Position numbers and translations under genes: made by a program. From NCBI GenBank assembly GCA_042408965.1, contig JBHOQN010000128.1, positions 16,758 through 80,757 of the forward strand: 64,000 nucleotides of DNA, in the 5' to 3' direction. Each line of letters opens with the position of its first letter. Position 1 is the stretch's first letter. Of this stretch, positions 53,943 to 63,709 are shown in pieces. Source of the stretch: Thermogemmatispora sp042408965 (GTDB lineage Bacteria > Chloroflexota > Ktedonobacteria > Ktedonobacterales > Ktedonobacteraceae). Below the pieces are notes generated by a model. That model saw nothing but the letters and a program-made list of their open reading frames with translations. It was not told the DNA's origin and did not search any database.

Positions 53943-55906
53943 GCACACTAGCATCCCCCCTGACCAGGTACAGGGTCGCAGCCATCCAGTATGAACCAGC
54001 GCTGGGTGAAAAAGAGAGAAATGTGCTCGATCTCCTGCGCCTCGTCGAAGAGGCCGCCCGCCAGGAAGCGCGGCTGATTGTCTTGCCCGAAATGGCCACC
54101 ACTGGCTACTGCTGGGAGTCTCGCGAAGAGATCGCCCCTCACGTCGAGCCGCTTCCGGGGCCAACCAGCCACCGTTTTCAACAGCTCGCCTCTACCTACC
54201 ACTGCTATATCGCTCTGGCCCTGCCCGAAGTTGATCCTGAGACAGATATCTACTACAATACAACTGTTTTACTCGGTCCAGAGGGCATCATTGGCAAATA
54301 CCGCAAAATTCACTCTTACATCTCTGAGCCGCGTTGGGCCCGCGATGGAGACCTCGGCTGGCCGCTCTGGGAGACACCGCTGGGACGTCTGAGCGTCTTG
54401 ATCTGTATGGACGCCATGTACTTTGAGTCGGCGCGCATTCCCGCCGTGCGGGGGGCTGACGTCTTACTCTTTCCCACCAACTGGGTCGATGAGAAGTGCC
54501 CCAGTAGCTGGTGGATGCTGCGCGCCTTCGAGAACGGTGTCTACCTGATCGCGGCCAACCGCTACGGACGCGAGCGCGGTATACAGTTCGGCGGAGGAAG
54601 CAGCATTCTCAACCCGGATGGCACGATCCAGGCCTATCGCGACAGCGGCGAGGGGATCGTCTACGGGGAGGTGGACCTCGAGCGTTGTCGCACCAAGAGC
54701 TGGGGAGCGCCCGGCGAGGAGCCAGTGGGAGATCGCCTGGCCGATCGCCGTCCTGAGGAGTACACCACGCTGGTCCATCACACCTACCTCTGGGAGCCGC
54801 TGCGCTACCACGGACTCTACAGGCTGCGCGAGCTCCCTCCCGGCCAGCTCTCCTGCGCCTCCTTCCTGCAGATCGATCTGCAGGAACTCTCTGCACCAGC
54901 CGGCGGAGACGACACCCTGATAGCCCTGCGCGAGCTGGTACAGGGACTGTTGCGCCTCAACGAGCCAGCCTATCCCGATGTGCTCGTGCTGCCAGAGCTG
55001 GTGCTGCCAGGGCCAGTGAATCCGGCACGCTCCGATTTCGCCGAGTATATGCACGCACACGCCATCCGCATTCCTGGTCCGGAGATCGCTGCCCTGGTGG
55101 CCCTGGCTAGCGAATTCCAGCTCAGCATCGTCCTCGGGGTCGCTGAATGCGCATATCCAGATACCTTCGCTGAAAAGGGCACAACCGCGCCCCGTTACTA
55201 CAACACGGTCGTGCTGCTCGATCCCGAGGGCGTGCACGGCATCTATCGCAAGGTGCATCTGACACGCACCGATCGCCGCTGGGCCAGCCCCGGTAACCTG
55301 GGGCTGCCCACCTTCGACACGCCGATGGGGCGCATTGGTCTGGCCACCGGCTACGACGTGCTCTTCCCCGAGACGCTGCGTGTGCTCGCTGGCAAGGGAG
55401 CCGATCTGGTCTGCGCGCCAGCCCTGCTGAATTTTCCTGCTCCCATCGGCCTGGGTCCCAGCAGCATCCCCTTCGGCCCTCACGTTGCACCCGAAGGCTA
55501 CGACCCGCTGCACTACCTGCCCTGGCGCGTGCGAGCCGCCGAGCACCACGTCTACCTGACGGTAGCGAACTGGTGCGGCAGCGCCGCCGGGCTGCAGGCC
55601 AACGGCTTCAGCGGGATCTTCGCCCCCTCCTGCGCCACCTACCCCTGGCATGAGGTCGTCGCCGAAGAGAGCGAGTCCAGCCTGCTGATGATGACCATCG
55701 ATACGCGCGAGCAGCGCACCGGGCGCCGCTCGACCACGCTCTCGCCCAGCTATGCACCTGGCGACCTGGCTGGCTCTCTAACGGGCGAGCTGGCCTACGA
55801 CATTCGTGACAGCATTCCAGGCAACGTCGTGCGCGCCAAACCCTTGCTGCGCAAGCGTCTGCCATTCTGGTATCTGGACCTGGTGCGGCGCCCAGGTTCA
55901 CTCTAG
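53939..55906 (+). CDS. Tandem two-domain carbon-nitrogen hydrolase (nitrilase superfamily)
   Basis: The 655-residue protein has GGAGG 4 bp before the ATG. Domain 1 (about 10-280) has the full Glu-Lys-Cys set: E51 (LPEMATTGY), K123 (GKYRKIHSY) and C156 (LICMDAMY). Domain 2 (about 305-640) keeps E353 (LPELVLPG) and K438 (GIYRKVHLT), but the cysteine position is Gly471 (LATGYDVLFPE), so it should be inactive. Nitrilase-family amidases hydrolyse amides or nitriles. The single chain may mimic the usual dimer with one dead half. It leads a same-strand cluster with an SDR and lut genes. Confidence 0.9.
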   Translation: MSTLASPLTRYRVAAIQYEPALGEKERNVLDLLRLVEEAARQEARLIVLPEMATTGYCWESREEIAPHVEPLPGPTSHRFQQLASTYHCYIALALPEVDPETDIYYNTTVLLGPEGIIGKYRKIHSYISEPRWARDGDLGWPLWETPLGRLSVLICMDAMYFESARIPAVRGADVLLFPTNWVDEKCPSSWWMLRAFENGVYLIAANRYGRERGIQFGGGSSILNPDGTIQAYRDSGEGIVYGEVDLERCRTKSWGAPGEEPVGDRLADRRPEEYTTLVHHTYLWEPLRYHGLYRLRELPPGQLSCASFLQIDLQELSAPAGGDDTLIALRELVQGLLRLNEPAYPDVLVLPELVLPGPVNPARSDFAEYMHAHAIRIPGPEIAALVALASEFQLSIVLGVAECAYPDTFAEKGTTAPRYYNTVVLLDPEGVHGIYRKVHLTRTDRRWASPGNLGLPTFDTPMGRIGLATGYDVLFPETLRVLAGKGADLVCAPALLNFPAPIGLGPSSIPFGPHVAPEGYDPLHYLPWRVRAAEHHVYLTVANWCGSAAGLQANGFSGIFAPSCATYPWHEVVAEESESSLLMMTIDTREQRTGRRSTTLSPSYAPGDLAGSLTGELAYDIRDSIPGNVVRAKPLLRKRLPFWYLDLVRRPGSL

Positions 55907-56003
55907 CCGAGAGAGGTCCCTGCGGTCGTCCTGCGCTGACAGCGCCCCGCGGGATCGCGCCGCTCTTTGAGCTGAATGCATCACAAAGGAGATGTTCATC
56001 TGC

Positions 56004-56768
56004 ATGAGACTGGCACAGAAAGTTGCGATCATTACCGGCTCCGCCAGCGGCATGGGTAAAGCCGCCGCTGAACTCTTCGCCCGCGAGGGGGCCGCCATCG
56101 TGGTCACAGACGTCCTGGAGGCCGAGGGCCAGGAGACGGCCCGCCAGATCCGCGAGGCCGGCGGCCAGGCGATCTTTGTTCGCGCCGATGTCTCCCGCGA
56201 AGATGAGGTCAAGCACCTGGTAGAGGAGGCCATACGGACCTTCGGGCGCATCGATGTGCTCTACAACAACGCTGGCATCATGCCCGCCGATGACGGCAGC
56301 GTGGTCAATATCACAGAGGCTCTCTGGGATCGCGTGATGAACATTAACCTGAAGAGCACCTTCCTCTGCACCCGCTACACGGTTCCGCATATGATCCAGC
56401 AGCGGAGCGGCTCGATCATCAACATCGCCTCCTTCGTCGCCTTCATGGGCTGCACCGTCCCCCAGGATGCCTACACCGCCTCCAAGGGCGGCCTAATCGC
56501 GCTCACGAAATCCTTCGCCGTGCAGTACGGCCGCTATGGCATCCGCTGCAATGCGATCTGCCCCGGTCCCATCGAGACCCCCCTGCTGCGGCACCTCTGG
56601 ACGAGCGAAGAGGCGCGCAACCTGCGCCTGAGCCGCATTCCCCTGGGGCGCTTTGGCGAGGCACGGGACATCATCTATCTGGCGCTCTACCTGGCCTCCG
56701 ACGAATCGGCATGGACCACTGGCGCCTGGCTGGTTGTCGATGGCGGCATCTCATCAAACTATTTCTAG
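56004..56768 (+). CDS. Short-chain dehydrogenase/reductase
   Basis: The protein has 254 residues from the ATG at 56004 (GGAG 12 bp upstream; an ATG at 55992 touches the GGAG). Classical SDR motifs are the cofactor site TGSASGMGKAA, NNAGIMP, the catalytic Ser in NIASFVAF, and YTASK. VVDGGISSNYF ends the chain. It is NAD(P)-dependent, and Asp at the end of beta-2 (VTDVLEAEG) favours NAD. It lies between the nitrilase and lutC genes. The substrate is probably a hydroxy acid or alcohol linked to that pathway. Confidence 0.93.
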   Translation: MRLAQKVAIITGSASGMGKAAAELFAREGAAIVVTDVLEAEGQETARQIREAGGQAIFVRADVSREDEVKHLVEEAIRTFGRIDVLYNNAGIMPADDGSVVNITEALWDRVMNINLKSTFLCTRYTVPHMIQQRSGSIINIASFVAFMGCTVPQDAYTASKGGLIALTKSFAVQYGRYGIRCNAICPGPIETPLLRHLWTSEEARNLRLSRIPLGRFGEARDIIYLALYLASDESAWTTGAWLVVDGGISSNYF

Positions 56769-56779
56769 CCGACCAATGG

Positions 56780-57391
56780 ATGTCTATGGGTACAGCTCAT
56801 CTCTTTGCGCAGTTCGAGCAGCGTCTGAGGACCGCCGGCGGCGAGGCGGTGCGGGTCGCGAACCTGGTAGCGGCAGCCGAGTTCATCGCCACGCATCCCG
56901 CGCTCGCCACCGGCCGGCTGGTGGTTCCTCCGGCCTTCGCTCAGCGCCACCCCTGGGGAGCGATCCTGCCCCTGCTGAGCGCCAGGGGTCTCCAGATCCG
57001 CGAGGCCGATACGCCCGCCGGAATCGCCGACGAGCCAGCGGGCCTCTCCAGCGCCGAGCTGGCGATCGCAGAGAGCGGCTCGGTCTTTCTGGCCGATAAC
57101 CTGCTCGCCGCGCGCAGCGTCAGCATGCTGACGCTCACGCACTTCGTCCTTGTCGCCGAGGAACACCTGGTGGCCATGCTGGATGAGGCGGCCCTCCTGC
57201 TGCAACAGCTTACACGCCCCGGGCCCGAGCAGCAACACTATATCTCGCTGGTGACTGGCCCCAGCCGTACGGCCGACATCGAGCGCACCCTGACGATCGG
57301 CGTCCAGGGGCCACGGGCCCTCTGTGCCATTATTGTGGGGGAGACCAGCGGTGATCTCTCTGCACTGGAAGCGAACAGCCATGATCAGTAA
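56780..57391 (+). CDS. lutC: LUD-domain protein LutC
   Basis: The protein has 203 residues from the ATG at 56780 (an ATG two codons later is possible). LUD-domain landmarks are ELAIAESGSVFLADNLLAAR, FVLVAEEHLV and HYISLVTGPSRTADIE. LutC works with LutA and LutB in oxidising L-lactate to pyruvate. It starts 12 bp after the SDR stop and overlaps the fused lutBA gene by 11 bp, so the genes are coupled. Confidence 0.92.
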   Translation: MSMGTAHLFAQFEQRLRTAGGEAVRVANLVAAAEFIATHPALATGRLVVPPAFAQRHPWGAILPLLSARGLQIREADTPAGIADEPAGLSSAELAIAESGSVFLADNLLAARSVSMLTLTHFVLVAEEHLVAMLDEAALLLQQLTRPGPEQQHYISLVTGPSRTADIERTLTIGVQGPRALCAIIVGETSGDLSALEANSHDQ

Positions 57392-59666
57392 CGAGCACGT
57401 TTCAACCAGCAATCATCACGAGATCGCTCCCTTTGAGGAGCGCCTGCGCCATGGCCTGGAAGACGAGAACATGCACCGCGCTCTGGAGCGCTTTGCCCCC
57501 AACTGGCGCCAGTCGCGGCGCGCGCTCTTCGAGGCCGAGGCCGCCGACTACGGCCCCGACTACACCTTCGAGAGCCTGCGCAAACGGCTGCGCGCGGCCA
57601 AGGACTACGCCATCGAGCACCAGGAGGAGCTGCTGGCACAGTTCAAGGCCCACGCCGCAGCCGCGGGGGCCATCGTCTACGAGGCACGCAACGCGGAGGA
57701 CGCGAATCGCTATATCTACGAGCTGTGCCGGCGCAAGGGCATCACTCTGGTGGTCAAGTCCAAGACAATGGCCAGCGAGGAGATTGAGCTGAACCCCTAC
57801 CTCGAAGAGCGCGGCATCCAGGCCGTCGAAACTGACCTTGGCGAATGGGTGGCTCAGCTCGACCACGAGCGGCCCTCGCATATGGTGATGCCCATCATCC
57901 ACAAGACGCGCCAGCAGGTCGGGGCTGTGCTCAGCCGCGCCACGGGACGCGAGATCTCGCGCGAGGATGTCGCCGAACAGGTGGCGGTGATCCGGCGCGA
58001 GCATCGCCAGGCCTTCTTGCAGGCCGGTATGGGCTTGAGCGGCGCCAATGCGCTGATCGCAGAGAGCGGCTCGGTCATGCTGATGACCAACGAGGGCAAT
58101 GGACGTATGGTCACCTCCTTGCCGCCAGTCCATGTGGTGCTGGCCGGCTACGATAAACTCCTGCCGACGTTTGCCGACGCTATCACGCAGGTACGCCTGC
58201 TCGCACGTAGCGCCACGGGCCAGCCCATCACAAGCTACACCACCTTCATCACAGGTCCTGATCGGCCGGAGAAGGAGATGCACATCGTGCTCCTGGATAA
58301 TGGACGTAGCGCGATGCGCGCTGATCCGAGATTCAAAGACGCCCTGCGCTGCATCCGCTGCGCCGCCTGCGCTAATATCTGCCCGCCCTACCAGCAGGTC
58401 GGTGGCCACGCCTTCGGCTATATCTACAGCGGGGCCATCGGGCTGGTGGTGACCCCCTTTCACCATGGCCTCGAGGCCGATGCCGGCCCGCAGAGCCTCT
58501 GCGTGAGCTGCAACGCCTGCGAAACCGTCTGCCCGGTGGAAATTCCTCTGCCGAGCCTGATCCTGGATGTGCGCAGCCGTGTGATCGAGCAGAAGGGGTT
58601 ACCCTGGATCAAGCGCGTGGTCTTCGGCACGCTGGCACGACCACGCCTCTTCGGCCTGCTGACACGCCTTGCCGCTCTGGGCCAGCTCCCGGTGACCCTC
58701 GGCAGCCCCTATGTGCGCTATGGTCGGCTGCGCCTCTTTCAGAAGCTGCCGATCGTGGGCTATCTGGCCGCCCTCACGCGCTGGCGCAGCCTGCCAGCCT
58801 TTGCAACACGCCCTCTGCGCGACCGCGTCGGAGAGCGCGCTGAGCTGAGCGCCACTGCCAGGGCGCCCAGCGCACGCCAGGGCGCCCCCACCGTCTGCTA
58901 CTTTGCTGGCTGTATGACTGATCGCCTCTATCCGGAGATGGGCGAGGCCGTCATCAAGGTGCTGGAGCGCTGCGGTATGCGTGTGGTCTATCCGCGCGCC
59001 CAGAACTGCTGTGGCCTGCCGGCCCTGAATTCGGGCGACCGACAGCATGGACTGGTCATGGCCAGGCAGACGATTCGCATGCTGGAACGCACCCTTGATG
59101 AGAGCGGAGCGGACTATATCGTCAGCGCCTCAACAAGCTGCGTGGTGACCATCATTCAGGATTACCTGCGCCTCTTCGAGGACCTGAACCTGCAGAGCTG
59201 GCTCAACCGCACCAGGGCCCTGGCTGCGAAGGTGCATGATTTCACCAGTTTCATGGCGAACGTGGTTCTGGCAAACGGCGCACAGCCTGCGAACCTGCCG
59301 CTGCGCCGCGTGCACGGCGACTCAGCTCCGGTTGTGACCTACCACGACTCGTGCCAGTCATGCAACTGCCTGGGACTGCGCACGGAGGCGCGTCGGATCA
59401 TCTGTAATGTGCTGGGCCTGGAATTGCGTGAAATGGCAAACTCGGATGTCTGCTGCGGCTTCGGCGGCTCAACCTCCCTGGAACAGCCTGCGGTCGCTGA
59501 ACGCCTGCTGGCGAACAAGCTGGCGAACGCCGAACGCACGGGAGCTCGTGTGCTGGTCTCGGACAACCCCGGCTGCCTGATGCACCTGCGCGGCGGTGTG
59601 GATGCCCGTCATGGCCAGATGCGCGTCCTGCATCTTGCTCAACTGATGGCCGACTATCTCGCCTGA
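57381..59666 (+). CDS. LutB-LutA fusion: lactate utilisation iron-sulfur oxidase
   Basis: The protein has 761 residues from the ATG at 57381. Residues 1-300 are the LUD domain of LutB (ALIAESGSVMLMTNEGNGRM). Two 4Fe-4S motifs follow: CIRCAACANICPP at about 324 and CVSCNACETVCPV at about 374. After a linker comes a complete LutA-like part with two CCG domains: CYFAGCMTDRLYP with QNCCGLPALNSGD, and TYHDSCQSCNC with DVCCGFGGS. LutB and LutA are normally separate. Fusion would fix a 1:1 ratio and electron path. It oxidises L-lactate with LutC. A membrane quinone is the likely acceptor. Confidence 0.92.
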   Translation: MISNEHVSTSNHHEIAPFEERLRHGLEDENMHRALERFAPNWRQSRRALFEAEAADYGPDYTFESLRKRLRAAKDYAIEHQEELLAQFKAHAAAAGAIVYEARNAEDANRYIYELCRRKGITLVVKSKTMASEEIELNPYLEERGIQAVETDLGEWVAQLDHERPSHMVMPIIHKTRQQVGAVLSRATGREISREDVAEQVAVIRREHRQAFLQAGMGLSGANALIAESGSVMLMTNEGNGRMVTSLPPVHVVLAGYDKLLPTFADAITQVRLLARSATGQPITSYTTFITGPDRPEKEMHIVLLDNGRSAMRADPRFKDALRCIRCAACANICPPYQQVGGHAFGYIYSGAIGLVVTPFHHGLEADAGPQSLCVSCNACETVCPVEIPLPSLILDVRSRVIEQKGLPWIKRVVFGTLARPRLFGLLTRLAALGQLPVTLGSPYVRYGRLRLFQKLPIVGYLAALTRWRSLPAFATRPLRDRVGERAELSATARAPSARQGAPTVCYFAGCMTDRLYPEMGEAVIKVLERCGMRVVYPRAQNCCGLPALNSGDRQHGLVMARQTIRMLERTLDESGADYIVSASTSCVVTIIQDYLRLFEDLNLQSWLNRTRALAAKVHDFTSFMANVVLANGAQPANLPLRRVHGDSAPVVTYHDSCQSCNCLGLRTEARRIICNVLGLELREMANSDVCCGFGGSTSLEQPAVAERLLANKLANAERTGARVLVSDNPGCLMHLRGGVDARHGQMRVLHLAQLMADYLA

Positions 59667-59680
59667 CCTGAGCACCCTCC

Positions 59681-59728
59681 CCCGGCAGAGATGCAGAGCA
59701 GATCTGCGTACCTCTCATCTCTGCCGGG
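59681..59728 (+). terminator. Hairpin after lutBA, no U-tract
   Basis: CCCGGCAGAGATG (59681-59693) pairs perfectly over 13 bp with CATCTCTGCCGGG (59716-59728), 14 bp past the stop. It is followed by CCTCCCC, not a T-run. Confidence 0.55.
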
Positions 59729-59908
59729 CCTCCCCTTCGTGCTGTCAACCCAACCGTTGCATCGGCAAGCCTGAAGGCGTATACTATGTGTACGATGCGA
59801 TCAACACTGACTTCTCCGTATATTTCTGGCAACGACGCCGAGTGCAGCACACGAGTTTTTTAGTAAAAAATCATGTCGAAGAATTGGGGGGACGAAAGGA
59901 GGAACCTC

Positions 59909-60352
59909 GTGACGTGCCTGTTGTGTGATATCATCAGTGGAAAGGCCTGCGCCAGCATCGTCTACCAGAACGAGTGCGTGATCTCCTTCTTGAGCCAGGA
60001 GCAGCCGAACCCCTACACCGTCGTGGTAGCGCCCCGCAGGCATATTGAAACGCTCTACGATCTCGACGATGACCTGGCGGCACAGCTCTTTCAGACAACA
60101 GTACTTTTGGGTCGGGTCATTCGTGAGGTCAGCGACTGCCCTGGCCTCAGCCTGATTCAGGCAAATGGAGGCCCGGCCGGCCAGGAGATTCGCCACATGC
60201 ATATCCATCTGATGCCACGCTTCCCCAACGACACCGTCCTGGGCCGCCTGCTGCTGCGCTGGGATCGCACGCCGCGGGAACAGGCTGAGCTGGAACGGCT
60301 GGCGGTCCGGCTGCACAAGCAATTGCAGCTCCAGGAGCATGTGAGCGACTGA
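59909..60352 (+). CDS. HIT-family hydrolase
   Basis: The protein has 147 residues from the GTG at 59909, with AAAGGAGG 6 bp upstream. This is much better than the ATG at 59873, which has no site. CLLCDIISGKACASIVYQNE is the usual HIT opening with a zinc CxxC. The active site is RHMHIHLMPRF (HxHxH). HIT proteins hydrolyse nucleotide conjugates such as AMP derivatives and dinucleoside polyphosphates. It stands alone. Confidence 0.95.
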   Translation: MTCLLCDIISGKACASIVYQNECVISFLSQEQPNPYTVVVAPRRHIETLYDLDDDLAAQLFQTTVLLGRVIREVSDCPGLSLIQANGGPAGQEIRHMHIHLMPRFPNDTVLGRLLLRWDRTPREQAELERLAVRLHKQLQLQEHVSD

Positions 60353-60676
60353 AGACCTCCTTACAGATGGCCAGCCAGACTGGACCGTACCACACACAGA
60401 AAGCATCACACCCGTTCTATCACCTCTACTGGATATCTGCATCCGGTACTTTATTCACTGTTATCCTCATGAATGTATCTATATAGCAGATCTTTCTGTG
60501 ATTTTACGAACAATAGAATCTCGTAGAACTGAGCGCGCGTCATCTGGTCACGCTATTTCAGATGGTCTCTTCTACCGCAAATCACTAGATCTGAATTTAT
60601 GCTATACTATGGTCATCGCTATCAATGGTCACGGGATAGCATCAGGTCCAGAAGGCCATGACGGCAGGGACACGAC
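60353..60676. other. AT-rich intergenic region before the sensor kinase
   Basis: The 324-bp AT-rich gap holds an extended -10 box (60600-60608). No gene or repeat is recognised. Confidence 0.5.
60600..60608 (+). promoter_or_regulatory. Extended -10 promoter of the sensor kinase gene
   Basis: TGC-TATACT with TATACT at 60603-60608, about 70 bp before the start codon; no clear -35. Confidence 0.55.
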
Positions 60677-63600
60677 ATGAGAGCCATCGTCACGAAACGT
60701 CTAACGCTCACATATCTTCAGCAGCTTCAGAGACAAACCTATCTGATCGCAGGAATCGCTGGCTCAGCCATCGTCTTCAGTCTGCTCTGGATGTATTTCC
60801 GCTTCGGGGGCGAGCACGTCACGGCACTCTTCGCGGACATGCTCTACGCGCTCAGCTCCCTGACAGGGGCCAGCTGCGCACTGCTGACAGCCTATCGGTC
60901 ACGCTACGGCCTGTTACGGCTGGAAGCGCGCTACCAGCTCGCCTGGCTCTGCATTGGGTGCGGCCTGCTCTGTGACAGCCTGGGAGGCTTCTACTATACC
61001 TACCTCGAATATGTGGGCCGGGAGAATCCTGTCCCCTCACTGGCCGACCTCTGCTTCACGCTGAACTACCTGCTCCTGATTCTCGGCCTCCTGCTCATCC
61101 TCGGTGGCTTCAAACTGGAGCGCATGCGCCTCCTGATTCTGCTGGACGCCCTGATCACGACCCTCTGCCTGCTCAGCCTCCTCTGGTTCTTCATCATCGG
61201 CCCGGCCTACCTCACGATCCAGGCCAGGGGAGTCTCGCTGCCTGAATTCATGACCATGCTGATCTACCCCGTCCTGGATATGCTGGTCGTCTTTCTGCTG
61301 CTCATGTTGCTCGTTCTGTCACGTACAGAACGCGCGCTGCGCACCTCACTTCTGATGCTCTTAGTAGGAGCCTGTGCACTGATCTGGGCCGATAGCTGGT
61401 ATAGCTATCTGCTGGCAAACGACGCCTACGTCTCGGGCACACTCTACATCGACCCCTGCTGGTTTGTGTTCTCGATCCTTGTTGGTCTGGCCGCGCTTAA
61501 CCAGTATACCTCTCTCGCCTATCACTGCCACAAAAACCTGTTGCATCTTATTCAGCAGGAGCAGCAGCTCTTTCTGGGACCCCCTCAGGAGCAGCTCACA
61601 GGAGAATATTATACCAGGCATCCCATCCTGGTGCAGACGCTCTTGATCTATCTCCCCTTTGGCATTCAGGTGGCACTGACAATCTACGCCGGCCTCTTGC
61701 ATGACCACACGCGGGAATTCTGTCTGGATGTGCTGACGGCCCTGGTCTCTCTCTGCATTTTCACGCGCTACTGGCTGACCGACTATCAGAACCGTCAGCT
61801 CTTGCGCGAGCGGGAGCAACAGCACCAGACCGCTGAACACCTGCGCCTGCTGACGGCACAGCTCAACGAGATTCTGGAGTTAAATCCACTGCTTGAGCGC
61901 ATTGTGGCTCTGGCCTCCTCAGCACTGAACTTTGACACAGCCATGCTCTTGATCCACGAAAAAGCCCCGTTTCCTGAAATGCTCGACACCTTGAAGATCT
62001 ACGCCACCGCCTCACCGGCCGACAGGGTCACCCACTGGCGCTTCTCCGGCCAGCGTTTCGAGTTCTGTAAGGCCCTGCAGACCCGCGAGCTGGAGGTGGT
62101 CTGGGCCACGCTGAATACTGCCCACGTACCCGCGGAGATCCTGGCCTGGCATCAGAGGGAGCACACCGTCTCGACCTTCTTTGTCCCGCTGGTGTACCAG
62201 GAGAAACACCTGGGCAATCTAGGCTTCTGTAGCCGCAGGCACCAGCAGTTCAATGAGCAGGAGAAGGCCAGTGCCCGCGCGTTCGCCGAGCAGGCGGCCA
62301 GTGCCCTGGAGCATGCCTATCTCTACCACGAGGCACGTGAACAGGAGGCCTTCGCCCAGGCCCTGGCCAACCTCGCCACCCGCCTGAACTCGGCGATCGT
62401 TGAGCCTACCGAGATCCAGCAGATCATCTGCCGCGAGGGCGCCAACGCCCTGGACGCCGACTACGTCTTGCTCTATACGCTCGGCGAGAACGGCTGTCTC
62501 TACCCTCAGGCGGCTGTCGTCAGCGCGGAGGAGCCAGTCACGCTTCCGCACGAGTGGCCGGTGATCTACGAGCACGAGTACGAGGCCCAGGCCCTGGCCT
62601 CACCTCAGCCGATCTTGATCCCCCTCCCTCACCTCTATCAACTCGACGCAGAGCCGCTCGCCTCGCTGGCCTCGCCCAGCGCCAGTTACGCGCTGCCTCT
62701 GCCACGGCGTCAGCGCATGCATCACGCCCTCTCTCTACGTGACATGCTTGCCAGACGCTTCGTGCCTACTGCGGTTGTGGCTCCCCTCTTCTCGCGCACG
62801 ATTCCCGTGGGCCTGCTGATTCTGGCGCGCTCACTGCGCCCGGGTTCACAGGATAAGCAGGCTTTCAGCCTGGCTGATCTGCCACGTGCCCAGGGCTTCG
62901 CAGAACAGGCAGCCGTGGCCTATACCAACGCTACGCTCTACCAGCAGCTCAGAACGGCCCACCAGCAGCTACAGGAGCTGGATCAACTCAAAGACCAGTT
63001 CATGATCACTGCTTCACATGAACTGCGCACGCCGCTGACCGCTGTGCAGGGCTATCTCGAACTGCTGGCACAGTACGGAGATTCCCTGACTGACGAGCAG
63101 CGCCAGGACTTCCTGCACAAGACGCGCGTCGCCTGCGACGAGCTAGTGCTGTTGCTCAACAACGTTATGGACGCCAGTCGCCTGGAGATCGATGCGGGCA
63201 TTCGCCCGGCGCATATCGAGAGTATCGCGGTGGAGGACATCGTTCAGAGCGTTCTGGACATGATGGAGCCGCAGTTGACGCAGGAGGAGCGCGTGGTCTA
63301 TGTGGATGTGCCCCCGGACCTGGCGGTCCAGGCCGATCCGGTACGCCTGCGCCAGATTCTGCGCAATCTTGGGATGAACGCGCTCAAATACTCGCCGCCA
63401 GGCTCCCCCATCACGTTCACGGCGCGCGCTACACTGGACAGCAATTCCCTGGCTCCCTTTGCGCTCATCAGCGTGAGCGATCGCGGCAAGGGTATTCCCC
63501 CAGCCGACCAGGCCAGGCTCTTCCAGCGCTTTGTCCGCCTGGAGAGCGACGTCAACAGCCCCGTGCGTGGCTCGGGTCTGGGACTCTATATCTCTCGCCG

Positions 63601-63709
63601 TCTGGTGGAGGCCATGAAGGGGCGCATCTGGGTGGAGAGCAGCGGCGTACCGGGCGAGGGAGCTACGTTCTATGTGCAACTGCCCCTGGCCCACTCTTCT
63701 CACTCGTGA
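60677..63709 (+). CDS. Multi-TM sensor histidine kinase with two GAF domains
   Basis: The 1010-residue protein has AGGGA 7 bp before the ATG. The N-terminal 370 residues form about nine membrane helices in a MASE-like sensor. A coiled segment leads to a GAF domain (about 400-550) and a second GAF-like domain (about 570-755) with a Pro/Ser-rich insertion. HisKA has H781 (TASHELRTPLTAVQGYLELL). The ATPase has NLGMNALKYSPPG, DRGKGIPPADQ and GSGLGLYISRRL. No partner regulator is near. The stop codon touches the right end of a TnpB element. Confidence 0.95.
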   Translation: MRAIVTKRLTLTYLQQLQRQTYLIAGIAGSAIVFSLLWMYFRFGGEHVTALFADMLYALSSLTGASCALLTAYRSRYGLLRLEARYQLAWLCIGCGLLCDSLGGFYYTYLEYVGRENPVPSLADLCFTLNYLLLILGLLLILGGFKLERMRLLILLDALITTLCLLSLLWFFIIGPAYLTIQARGVSLPEFMTMLIYPVLDMLVVFLLLMLLVLSRTERALRTSLLMLLVGACALIWADSWYSYLLANDAYVSGTLYIDPCWFVFSILVGLAALNQYTSLAYHCHKNLLHLIQQEQQLFLGPPQEQLTGEYYTRHPILVQTLLIYLPFGIQVALTIYAGLLHDHTREFCLDVLTALVSLCIFTRYWLTDYQNRQLLREREQQHQTAEHLRLLTAQLNEILELNPLLERIVALASSALNFDTAMLLIHEKAPFPEMLDTLKIYATASPADRVTHWRFSGQRFEFCKALQTRELEVVWATLNTAHVPAEILAWHQREHTVSTFFVPLVYQEKHLGNLGFCSRRHQQFNEQEKASARAFAEQAASALEHAYLYHEAREQEAFAQALANLATRLNSAIVEPTEIQQIICREGANALDADYVLLYTLGENGCLYPQAAVVSAEEPVTLPHEWPVIYEHEYEAQALASPQPILIPLPHLYQLDAEPLASLASPSASYALPLPRRQRMHHALSLRDMLARRFVPTAVVAPLFSRTIPVGLLILARSLRPGSQDKQAFSLADLPRAQGFAEQAAVAYTNATLYQQLRTAHQQLQELDQLKDQFMITASHELRTPLTAVQGYLELLAQYGDSLTDEQRQDFLHKTRVACDELVLLLNNVMDASRLEIDAGIRPAHIESIAVEDIVQSVLDMMEPQLTQEERVVYVDVPPDLAVQADPVRLRQILRNLGMNALKYSPPGSPITFTARATLDSNSLAPFALISVSDRGKGIPPADQARLFQRFVRLESDVNSPVRGSGLGLYISRRLVEAMKGRIWVESSGVPGEGATFYVQLPLAHSSHS

